The translations under genes and the position numbers were made by a program. Below the pieces are notes generated by a model. It was given only the letters and a program-made list of their open reading frames with translations, made no database searches and was not told the origin of the DNA. From Pyropia yezoensis (taxonomy: Eukaryota; Rhodophyta; Bangiophyceae; Bangiales; Bangiaceae), in NCBI GenBank assembly GCA_009829735.1, contig CM020618.1, positions 12,243,119-12,307,118 on the forward strand: DNA of 64,000 nt. The letters run 5' to 3'. Below, one piece after another: positions 10,273 to 20,700 of the stretch (its first letter is position 1; every line of letters starts with the position of its first letter).

Positions 10273-12930
10273 CAAACGGAGGATCTGAGATTTTTTCAGG
10301 GGATTTTCCGACCACATTGGCACCAGTTGCTCCGACGAACAGATTGATGTACTACCGTGTCTCCGGTACAGATTTGAACAGGAACAAAGAACGTGTACCT
10401 GCTCCTTAGTTCTGAAATGTCGCTGCCACGCATCCTCTTGCAACGAATTCGAAGCTCTTGAACGACGGGGCGGCGTCCCCATCTGGCCGTGGTGCGGCTC
10501 TCATGCCGGCGACAAACAACCAAGATCGTTCCTTGGTGAGCCCCTCCTCGGATAGAGAGGCCTCGATGCCCGTGGACTGCTTCGCGGCTTGCGAAAGGCA
10601 GATGACCCATCGCCTGCGGTGCCAGATGTCACGGCCGCATAGCCGAGCGCGGCTCGCCCGTGAGGCTTCCAAAAGGCGAAGGCGGCCTTGTGCGGCGGTT
10701 TACTTCAGATCTCCCATTATTTGAGGCACTTGAACGTTGTCGTTTGAGAACAGCACTCGATGCAGCTCGTGGAACTCTATCTTCTCGTGCTGTTCGTTTT
10801 TTACCCTCTCCGGTTGTCCCTGCTTTGTACGCCTCTTTCTCTCTCAGAATGTCACGTATCTTACAACGGACGGTCAGAGAATGTCAAGTACTTTCGGAAC
10901 TAGGCGGGCTACCTTCTGGAAACTGGCACCATTCTCGTTTGTTTCACGCCTCCGAGCCAATCGAGAGGTGTTCCCGAACGCAAGTAGTCCAATGAGCGCG
11001 CGCGGACAACTGCTGTGGCCGGCTACTTTGTGCGTCGAGTATTTTTGGAGACGCCGTCTTCAGACGCCTCTATCTCCGTTCGACCGACCGCAAGTAGAGT
11101 GAGAGTTCTGCAGTAAGCCGCCATATGTGCCGACGCTGGAGCCACTGTCGAGCGGTTGGCCAAGTTGGTCACTGGCGTCAAAGAGACAACAACGGCATAT
11201 ACAAGCGAAAAGCGGACTTCGCCTGAATGGCCCGTTGCATCAGGCTTGTAAACATGCTAGATAACGGAGCCGAAAGCAGACCACCTTTCGAGACCTTCTG
11301 TGCACGACCAGGCAGACCAACACCCCTGCTCACACATCTGTGCCCCTGCAGCAGCGTACGCAGAGAGAGGTCCGTGACACAGCAAGCGGTAGTAGTGCCG
11401 GCGGCCCAGCGAGCGTCCTTCATGAGGAAGACGAGGAGTGACCTTTGAGAGGTTGACTGTGTCTGCTACGCTTTTCATGCCGAGTGTGCACAAAGTTTCT
11501 TCAGTGCTTGTCTGTGTAGGCTAGCGAGCGAGTGCGTCGAGGGCATTACCTGTCGCCCGGGAAAAAGAGTGGCCAAGAGCGTTGCATTCCATGCAGGACG
11601 TACCCGGCGGAGGACATGAATGATCTGGCGATCGCAGATAATATAACAAAGAGGGCTGTGGAGGGCCACGGTGATGTCAAGTCTTTGGCTGCTGACCGAC
11701 CACCAAACAAATGCCAGCAGTAGAGGTCTCCGGCCACCAGCGCCTCGCAGGAATGCATCGCCAGCGTGCCGTCCTTCGGGGTGCGATACTGCCCCTTGTA
11801 CGCTGGGGGACAGTTCATCGACTTGATATTTGTAGTGGTTTTACGTACCTTACGCGCGTAGCACCCAGAACACACAAAGAAACAACCCACCCAGAGCGCG
11901 GGGAGACAGGAGAGATAGCGAACCGCCGACCGCCTGGCTGTATCACGCGGGGATCTACGACCAGGACGACAGTGTTCAAGCACACGCAAGTCTGTTTTTT
12001 TCGAACGGGGAAGCGACGGGGACCCCCACGCAGACTCTTACCCCCTCTCACCCGCACCCAGCAACCCTCCACACCGGGCCACGTGCGGGCTAATCTAAAT
12101 TCCCCAACATCTCCGGAGGGCCTCCTCCCCCACGGATCATTCCTGCCAGCGGGGCAGGAGTCTCCGCGGTACGGGGAAGACAAGCCCCGCCGGACATCGG
12201 TGCCATCACAGAATATCTCCCCAGTCTCGCAATCACGCGAAATACAGGCTCGACGTCCAAACCCCAATTGCATCCTATCATGGGTTGTTGACCAAAGGCC
12301 AATTCCGGTCAGGGGAAAACCCCGTACACTGGGACTCCTAAGATGGGCCCCAGAACCAGTGGCGACCCGGTCCCATCTCCATAGGAGAGAACGAGTGGGA
12401 AGCCAGTAAAATCCCAAGGGGCTGATTCGGCCACATCCTCCTCGCTAGAAGGGTGGGCACAGGGGTCCAATGCGATCTCTACGAGGTTCCCCCACGTGGA
12501 GGGCCCTTAGGGTCGCTACAATTTTCATGCAGCCCACAGACCTCATGCACCCTGGTAGAACGCGAGCAGCAAGACGTTCCGTCACGGCTGTCAGTTCAAC
12601 TGCGGTAGAGAGACCATTGAAAAAGCGAGCCCCCCACCGGGACCGCATAGCACGGGAAAAACTCCAAAGGTGTATCGTAGCGCTTCCACGGGCATGCGAG
12701 AACGGTCATCAAGATCACTCAAAAAGCGGCCCGTTGCAAGAAGTCGATGCGCATCCAAAATCCTTACATGAACGGGATGGCCTCGCCGGCCTGTACCTCC
12801 GCGAGAGGTAAATCTTGCTCCAGGACATGGTAAAGGCGGATGGGAGTTCGGAACACATCCCGGGAGTGGGAGGACGTGTACCTTGGAGACGCTGACAGGT
12901 AGTCAGTATACCAGGGAGAAGCACAGCGCT
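10273..12930. other. No supported gene
   Basis: Lower GC than most of the window. Several short frames exist on both strands (for example minus 11546-11989 and 11815-12417), but none shows a recognisable domain, consistent codon use or splice structure. It may be older transposon debris. Confidence 0.5.
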
Positions 12931-14756
12931 CGATATATACATGCACTTCTTTTTTTTTGCCGGCCGACCCTACTTGTCTCTCACGCCGCAACACAGGATC
13001 TTGGGCATGAACATTTCCGCCGCGGCAGAAGCAGCCGCCGTACACACGTTGCTGTGCCCTCGAAACCGCCGTCGCGGACTTCCCACTTCAGCGTGGTAAC
13101 ATGCGTGCGTCGTGCCTTGCACACCCTCCCACAGCTGCCGCTGACCCACACTTTGGGTCTGAAAACACACAAGCGCTTGCGCGCACTGGCACGGGATCAC
13201 TGCGGGCATGCGCTGTTATACAACGAGGTAGGCTTTGGCTGATGCTTCACATCCATCTCTTCGGGGCATGTCGCAGGCGTCCTCTTCCGCGACGTGCAAA
13301 CGCATGTAAAAGCGTGCAGAAAACTCGCTACAAGCGCTTGCGCGGGCTCATCAAGCTTGAGCAATCCTTTTGTGGGGCGTGGGATGCATCGCCTTTTGCT
13401 GCTTCCTGCGAGATAATGTAATTTGAGATAAAAGTCCCCAGGCGTCGACAAGCATTTGGTGCACTCCAGTCGCCAGTAGGCCGGGGGAGGGAGGGGCGGG
13501 AGGCTGGCTGACAGCGTCGTGGCTGGGTGTCGGCGGGGAAGAAGGGATCAGGGCTTTGACGGGGGGCCACAGACGTCTCTCGCCGCCACCGCTTGACGAC
13601 CCTGAGCTCGTACTGTCAATCAACCGGGACACCTCTAATTCAATCGACGCTGAGAGGGAGATATACTGCATGGCAGGAGGCTTCTTTGCTTTTCTCTTGG
13701 TCTGAGCTTGTTCTTGCACCGATCTGGCGCAGCGAAGCGACGTGGAGCACTTTAGACGGAGGTGCGCACATCGCCGCGCCAGCGATTTTGACAAGAAAAG
13801 CAAGAGAATCCGGCCTTGCGCGCGACGACGGTTTAGTGGGCACAGCGCGTGCACCACGACCTCCTCCGTGTCGTCATCGCTCAGTAAGTGAGCAATCATC
13901 TCAACCCTTGAAAAAGAGCGGGGGTGGTGAGAGCATGGTGGACGTGTGGAGCGCGTGACGGCGCACGTCAGATTGGGGCGGCGGCGATGTCGGCACGGTT
14001 CCAGGACCGCATGAATTGAATATCAAGTCGACCGGCATGAATTAATGAAATGAGATCCAGCCAGAAGTAAGTGGACTGCAATGCCCCACGCAAGTGCTAT
14101 TGCTTAAAACATTGTGGCTGAATGGGTTGGGGCTTTCGCGCCACCGATATTAGGATTCTTATGTGTGGATGTATTTACCAGCGACTGTTCGTTCTCCATT
14201 CAATCTTCTCGCTCGGCAGACAGAACTGCTCCTGACAGTCACCTTTTCTATTTTAGGGTTTCATTGCATCACTGCCGAGTCGTGGGAGGATTTCCCACCC
14301 TGTCTGTGCTCCCTCACGGATAGCCCGGCCCTGGCCGACAACCTGACGACACAGTGGACCCGGCGGGGGCTTGCGACGCCGCTCTCGGCGACGCGCCTCT
14401 CACTTGTGTCGCGGAGCGGACCCCGCCGCTTGGTGTTTTGGACTCGCCGCTTGGTGTATGGCCTCATCGCTTGGTGGTCGGCCTCGTCTCGTGGTGTTTG
14501 ACCTCATCCGTTTGTGTTCTTCCCTGTCCTGAGCTCCTCTGCATAGCAAGAGAGGAAGGGGGAGGGGGAGGGGGAGGCGGGGGGGGGGGGGACGACGGGG
14601 ATATTCGAGGAGGCATTGTTCCACTACCAGACTCCCTGCCGCCCCCGGCGCTTCCTTAGCAACACTCTCCTTTCCCCTCGACGCCCTCCCCGCCCCCCCC
14701 CCCCTCCGCACAGAGCCCCCCCTCGACCTACATCCGCTGTCTTTTGATTCTGGACG
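12931..14756. other. No supported gene; one weak minus-strand ORF
   Basis: Minus 13351-13899 (182 codons) has a basic, hydrophobic N-terminus and a Ser/Gly/Pro-rich tail but no family I recognise. Codon use gives no help. A CGATATATAC TATA-like element occurs near 12930. A run of about 14 G lies near 14578. Confidence 0.4.
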
Positions 14757-16832
14757 ATGCCTCCCCACCCCCTCCCCCCCATCCCCGGTGCGCTCCGGGC
14801 GCTGGCGCCGCTGAGTCCCGCCCAACGCCGGTGGCTGCTCGCCACGGACGGGGCGGTGGAGGCGGGCTTGACGCCCGCCGGCCTGGCCGCGGCGGCCACC
14901 TGGGCCCACACCGAGGCGGTGTCGACAGAGCTGCTCGCCGCCCTCGTCCCTGGTGCCGTCGCGGTGACGCCGCCGGCGGATGTGCCGGGCTCGGCACTCA
15001 TGGTGGACATTGCTCACCTGGTATGTGGAGTGAGGTGGGTTGCTTAATCGCGAACAGCTGCGCGGGGGGAGGGGGGGGTGGGGCGTGAAGGGGGGGGGGG
15101 GCAGGGTAAGGAGGGTGGGGGGGGGGGGGAGGGAGGAGGGGCAGCGCAGGTGGTAGTGGGCAGACCCGCCGACGGGTTAACATGAGCGGCAGCGTCCGGG
15201 GCAGTGGCCCCGACGACCGTGTCTGCGCTGTTATTGATGGTGTTGCTCCTGTTCCTCACACTCTGGCTGTTTCGACATTGCTACTTCTGTCGTCCGCTCC
15301 TCTGCTTGACTTTCTGTGGCAACGATGTTGTCGTGATGGCCGCCGCTGCTCCCCGACACCATGAATGGCTGCGCCTCCTCACCGCCGACGACGCCCGCAT
15401 TTGTTAGTTTGTCCCTTACGCGTCGGTGAACGGCGTCACCATCGGCCTTGTGACCACCACCATTCGTTTTTGGGTGTACCAACACTCGGCTGACGGCCCC
15501 GTAGCGGTTCCAACAGGCGGCCCCCACACCACCTCCTCGTGTGGGCGCTACGCGTCGCCGCTGCCGACGGCCCCTCGGTCAATTGACCTTGGGCGCTTCC
15601 TCCTCAACGAGGCCACAGGGGAGCTCTACTACCGCGTCCGCCTTGCGGGGGCGCTGAGCATCAAGCGGGTGTCCCCAAACCGGGCCCGTGGCCTCGGTGC
15701 CCGCACGCGCACGTTTTCCCTCTTTGAGCCATCCCCCGCGGCTGCGGCGGAGGGCCTCCCCGGCGTCAGCGTCAGCCATGTGGTGATTGAGGACACACCC
15801 CTTCTCAGCCGCGGCCCAGGCGGCCGCCTGCGTATTGGCAGCGGCGGCGGGCAGGGCGTGTATGGGGACTGGCGCAACCGGCCGCTGACAAGTGTCATTG
15901 ACTTCACCGGCTTTGCCGCCGCCCTTGGGCGCATGGCTGGCCTGTTTGGCGCGTGCCTCCGCGGCGCGCTCAGTGGCATTGACGTGGGCATCCTCGCTGA
16001 CAGGGGGGGGCGGGCGGGGCCATTCCCCATCCACACCTGCGACACGATATTGCCGCTGGAGGAGGTGTGGGGGGCGCCCCGCCCACGGGGGGGCACCGGC
16101 TTTGGGGGGGATGAGCTCGCTTCGGTGGTGGCGGTTGTGGCCGCGGCGGTGACGCACCCGGGCGGATGGGCGGCCGCCTGGGCAGGCACATGGGCGGGTG
16201 ATGGAAGGGGGGAATGGGGGACACCGAGCGGGGAGGAGGAACGGACGCCGGCGGCGGCGGCTGCGGGCAAGCCGCCATCGGCCGCGTCCTCGGCGGTGCT
16301 GGCAGCCAAGTCGGCGGCAGAGTCAGCCGCCAGGGCAGGGTCTCCGTCAGCGGCAGCAGCAGCGGGGGCGGCGGAGGCCAATCCCGCGGCGGCACGCACC
16401 CTCCCGCCAAAGCGCGTGGCGTCCGGCCAGCGTCGCAGCCGGCGGCACGCTGAGCGGATTGCCGCTCGCGCAAGGCGGGCTGCTGCCGCGGCGCGCCCAC
16501 CAGGGGCGGTGGAAGACACATCCGCCGCCGTGGCGGACGGGTCGCCGGTGGTCGCCCCCGCCACCGCCACCGCCGCCGGCACTGCGGCCACCGCGGACGG
16601 GGATGCTGCGAGTGAGAGCGATGGTGGTCACCGCCATCCACACCGGGGCCCTCGTGACAGGGGCGACGGCACCGATGCCGCCTCCGCCGCGGCCGCGCGG
16701 GCCCCGCTCGAGGGCGCTGTTGCTCCTGTAGAGGACGTAGAGGAGGCCGAAGCCAACCTGTCGGCGCGGCACGTGCGAGCATTTGCCAGTCTCTTCGAAG
16801 GGTCGGACGAGACGGTACCGCCGCCGACATGA
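14757..16832 (+). CDS. Two-exon gene, unknown function, Ala/Arg-rich C-terminal half
   Basis: Exon 1 (14757-15020, 88 codons, true ATG) ends at CTG|GTATGT. The next usable acceptor, TTGTTAG|TTT at 15407, restores the same frame and opens 475 codons to TGA at 16830-16832. The joined product is about 562 aa. Across the junction the reading stays protein-like (DIAHL|FVPYASVNGVTIG). Residues 1-90 are helical and Ala-rich; about 90-330 form a mixed region with no motif I can name; from about 360 on it is low-complexity Ala, Arg, Gly and Pro, ending in an acidic helix (VEDVEEAEANLSARHVRAF). The 387-nt intron contains G-rich tracts and in-frame stops. No homologue recognised. Gene reality rests on the length of the frame and the phase-matched intron. 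Confidence 0.6.
15021..15407 (+). other. Predicted intron of the 14757-16832 gene
   Basis: GT-AG boundaries GTATGT ... TTTGTTAG, phase 0. It contains poly-G runs and stop codons in the exon frame. Shorter acceptors near 15182-15206 all lead to a stop in the required frame, which is why the distal acceptor was chosen. Confidence 0.5.
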
Positions 16833-18439
16833 CGTGGGGTAGCACCCCGGGGGGGGGGGTGTGCGGCGGGAGGGGAAGGCGCTGAGCCCGGGGAGGGGAG
16901 GGGGGACGGGGGTGCGTACAACTCGTGCGCCCCCCCCCCCCTTCTCCCCGCTCCCCCGGCCACCCTCTCCCCCCTCACGCCACCACAGGTTCCCCCCCCC
17001 TTACCCCCATTCACTCGGCCAAGCCGGCCGGGAGAGGCGGAGGGGAGGGTGGGTACAGGATGCTGCTCGGGTCGACGCCAGGCCACCGCGGCCTCTGACC
17101 GGGGAGGCACGGGCGATGAACGGGGGAGGCATGGGGGGAGGCACGGGAGACGGACGAGGGGGCGGACAGCGGTAGAATCGGGGTGCCGACGCCGCCGAGT
17201 GCCTGGAGGGGGGCGCAAGGGCGAGGGGGGAGGCGCGTGTGTGGGGGGGAGGGCCGGTGTGGATGGGTCCGTTTGCCCTGGGTGAGATGTCGAGCGTGAG
17301 AGGGCGGTCGTGCGCGTGTGGGCTGCGGGAGAGCGCGGCCGAGTTTATGAGGGAGGGAGAGGGGGCCGGGGATGTGTGAGATTCCAAAACATGTGCCAAC
17401 CGTTAAGCCAGGTCTAGCGCTCATGCACCGACGCACGCACCAAGGTACAATGAGTCACACAGAAATATTCACACGGGACAGCACGCGGGGACAGTCCACA
17501 CCATCTTCACGTAGCACCATCCTCCCCACTCAACAGGTGCCACCGACTTGCCCCTTCCCCCCCCCCCTACCTCATTCTCACACGTGTCTTTCGCCCCTTT
17601 GCAATGGCGGGGAGACGGGACGGCTGGAGTGATGGGTGCCGCCGGTGGTGGTGGCACCCACGCGGCGGACGGATGCTACCCGGGTGGCTGGGGTGCAAAG
17701 GGCGAGCAGATGGACAACACGACGGCGTCTGCCTTTTTTTTATGGCTGCGGCGCCAGCCGCAGGACGGGCGGTGAGAGGCGCCACGCCTGCCCACCATAC
17801 GGGTGGACAGGACGGGGAGGTGCGTGGAAGGCAGGCGGGCGGGCCTGCCAGGCAGGTCGGGTAGCCTGCCCAGTCGGATGGGCAGGCGGCCGACAGGAGG
17901 GACCTGCCACACGGGCGGGTCCAACGAGGGGGCGGACGCCACGAGGGTGGTCGTCGCCGACAGGGGCGTCAGAGGGGTGCCACCCGGGGAGTAGCCCCGG
18001 CTAGTGTTTTCTTGTATCGTCAATGGGGGGAGGAGTGGGGGGGGGTGATGAAGCGGGAGCGCGCCCACGCGGCGGGGTGGCGTGGCTGTCCCCCCGGCAA
18101 TGCCGCGGCGGCGCACTGGGGAGCATTGCCGACTCCCTCACACGCTTGGTTGGGGGTGGGGCCCACCCCCTGTTGGTGGGGGGCTGCTGCCGTTGGCCAG
18201 GCCGCCCGGGGGGGGGCGCTGTTGGTGGGGGCGGCTACCACTACCGAGGCCACCCAGGCCTGCTGGAGGGTGTCTGCGCGGTTGGCTGTCGCCTTTCTAG
18301 CACGAGGCTATTTTTGTGCAAGTAGGCGGGAGGGGCGGCGGCCGGGTATGGCTGCTCGCGCGACGACAACACGCGATGGATCCGCCGCGGCAGCCACCGG
18401 AGCCGGTGGCAGGAAGAGGGATGGGCGGCGGTCGGTCGG
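16833..18439. other. No supported gene
   Basis: Very G/C-skewed sequence with many short overlapping frames on both strands, all composition-driven. Nothing was found beyond homopolymer runs and GC-rich imperfect palindromes such as the CCTGCC/GGCAGG run near 17840-17900. Confidence 0.5.
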
Positions 18440-18860
18440 TTGATCGCGCGGCCGCTCTCCGCTCTTTCCCCCCCAAAGCAGGCGAGTCAAAAAAAACCGG
18501 TTCGCACTGCCTATGTAAAGAACAAGGCAAATATCGGGACCAAAAAGGGAGGCCAACAATCGGGGCGTATGTACATACGTAGGGAGGGGCGCCTACATCA
18601 GAACAGAAAATAAGCCTCGCAGTCCTATGTATAGCGTGAAAGGAGCAGCTACTCTCAACGTTCAAGCGATTGGTGGGGTGGGGCGGCGGTTTGATTCGTT
18701 CGTCGCGTGGCCGTGGGGCCGCTCTCCCCTCGTTCACCCCGACGGAGGCGAGTCAAAACACCAGCCCAGTGGCCAAATGAGCCCTGTCCTGGGGGAGAGG
18801 ACGGCAGAGCAGCCGCGCGGACGCCAAGAAAATCTTGCCCATACGGGCATCGCGGCGGTA

Positions 18861-19446
18861 CAGTCACCTAGCAATTTTATCCGCACACCTGAAAAGTCTA
18901 ATCCGTACAAATCCAATTGCCTCAGCAGCACCATCGTTTCCCAGTGATGTGCTCGTCAGTACTTGGTGCTGGCACCATCCGCCGCCAACACGCCCTGCAC
19001 TCGGCGAGGCATCGACTCCACGAGCTCCTTGAAGAAGGACTCAGGGATCGCCTCCCACTCCTCGCAGAGCGCTGAGAAGAGCTCGTCCTTGGTCTTGGGT
19101 GCGCTCGTGCGCAGTCGCAGGCGGCGCTCCAGCTCTGCCCACGCGTTCTCAATCGGGTTCAGGTCCGGGCTCTGCCCCACCCAAGGAAGAACGCGCAGAC
19201 CAAGCGCCTCCTTGACGTCCTTAGACACCTTCGCCGTGTGGCACGGCGCCAGGTCCTCCTGCAACCACGCCGCCTCTGGCGCGCCATAGTCGGCGCATAT
19301 CTGGTGGGCCACACGGTTTTCCAGGACAGCAGCATAGGAAGAAGCGTTCATGGAACCGACGCAGCGCACCAGGGGGGTTCGGCCTCGCGCCGAGAAGCCT
19401 CCCCAGACCATCACGCTCTGGCGCCCGCTCTTAAACGTAGGGCGCA
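18861..19446 (-). mobile_element. Tc1/mariner fragment inserted in the 350-bp repeat
   Basis: The repeat unit is interrupted after GGCGGTA and resumes at TACTGACC, so a TA dinucleotide flanks both sides (18859-18860 and 19447-19448), as expected for Tc1/mariner. The left end starts CAGTCACCTAGCAATTTTAT, like a Tc1-type terminal repeat. The right end shows no matching inverted terminus and the transposase N-terminal half is missing, so one side has been lost. Confidence 0.75.
18956..19446 (-). pseudogene. Tc1/mariner transposase, C-terminal half
   Basis: DDE transposase remnant of about 163 residues, against roughly 340 for an intact protein. Visible motifs are VMVWGGFSARGRTPLV, the second catalytic aspartate region WLQEDLAPCHTAKVS, and the third acidic residue in SPDLNPIENAWAELE. 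The N-terminal paired-type helix-turn-helix and the first catalytic aspartate are absent. The open frame continues 22 bp into the flanking repeat. Non-functional by truncation. Confidence 0.9.
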
Positions 19447-20700
19447 TACTGACCCACAGGCGCCCCACACTCGGGACTATTGGCGGTTTGCTCTACCAAA
19501 AATAACAGGCCAAAGATCGGGGCGTAGGGAGAAGCGACTACATCAGAACAAGAAAACAAGCCTTGCAGTCCTGTAGCGTGAGAGGAGGAGCTACTGTCAA
19601 CGTCCAAGCGATCGGTGTGGTGGGGCGGCGGCTTGATTTGTTGGCCGCGTGGCCGCGCGGCCGCTCTCCCCTCGTTCACCTCGATGGAGGCGAGTCAAGC
19701 AATAGCCCAGTGGCCATAAACGCCCTGTCCTGGGGGGGAGGACGGCAGAGCGGCCGCGTAGCCACCAGTAAAATCGTGCCCGTGCGGGCACCCTGGCGGT
19801 ACTGACGCACGGGCGCACCACACTCAGGACTACGGGCGGCTTGCTCTACAAAACAGCAGGAGAATGCTTGGGGCGTTAGGGGGTGCCCCTTCAAAAAACC
19901 ACAAAAATGTTACGCCACCCACTGATATGGCGTGAGAGGAGGAGCCCCTCCCAACGTCCATGCGTTCGGTAGGGTGGGGTGGGTACTTGGTCTGTTGGCC
20001 GCCAGACCACTCTCCCCTCGTTCACCCCGAAGCAGACGTGTAAAAAAAAATAGCCCAGTGGCCAAACGCGCCTTTTCCAGGGGGGGAGGACGGCAGTGTG
20101 GCCGTGCGGCCACCAAGAACAGCGTGGCCATGCGACCGCCGTAGCGGTACTTCCTCACGGACGCGCCGCACCTAGGACTACTGGCGGTTCGCTCTGCCAA
20201 AATAGCAGGCAATCTATCGATGCGGGGAGCGCATACGAAAAAACAAAACATATGCCAGCCAGGGACCAGCGCAGTGCCTGCTAAACAGTGTTCACGAACA
20301 AGCGGCTCTTCCGGTGTGATCCGGGCACACAAGACTCTCGTGCCCCCCCCCATGACGTGCTGGGCCCCGGTTTTCCGTATTTCTTCTCGACAAGCGCTCT
20401 ACCCATCCCCTTAGGGAGGCGTGCAAAAATAAAGAGCCCTAATTCGCTCTGTGGCAAAAAGCGCTCTCTCCTGGGGGGGAGGACGGCAGCATGGCCGCGC
20501 GGCCACCAAGAAAATCGGGACCGTGCGGGTGCCGTGGCGGTACTTCCCCACGGACGCCTCACACTCGGGACTACTGACAGTTTGCTCTACCGCAAAAGAC
20601 AGGCCCATATTCGTAGCGTTGGGCGGGGCGCCGAGGCACACCAAAGCCCAAAAGACAAGCTTCGCAGGTGATACACCGGTAGCGTCAGGGGAGGAGCCAC

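Larger units (their letters stand above)
18440..20700. repeat. Degenerate tandem array, about 350-bp unit, four to five copies
   Basis: Successive units share the landmarks GTGAGAGGAGGAG, CTCTCCCCTCGTTCACC, GGCGAGTCAA, GGGGGGAGGACGGCAG, GGCGGTACT and GGTTTGCTCTACC. Landmarks fall at about 18721, 19663 and 20009, a spacing of about 350 bp once the 586-bp Tc1 insertion is subtracted; a more divergent unit ends near 20600. No coding capacity. It could be a satellite or tandem MITE-like repeats. Confidence 0.7.

Noticed and set aside
11546-11989. Minus-strand 147-codon ORF with several cysteines
   Set aside because: No recognisable motif, overlapping frames of similar length, and no splice or codon support.
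15629-16591. 320-codon minus-strand ORF
   Set aside because: Shadow of the Ala-rich plus-strand gene at 14757-16832, which has a coherent splice structure.
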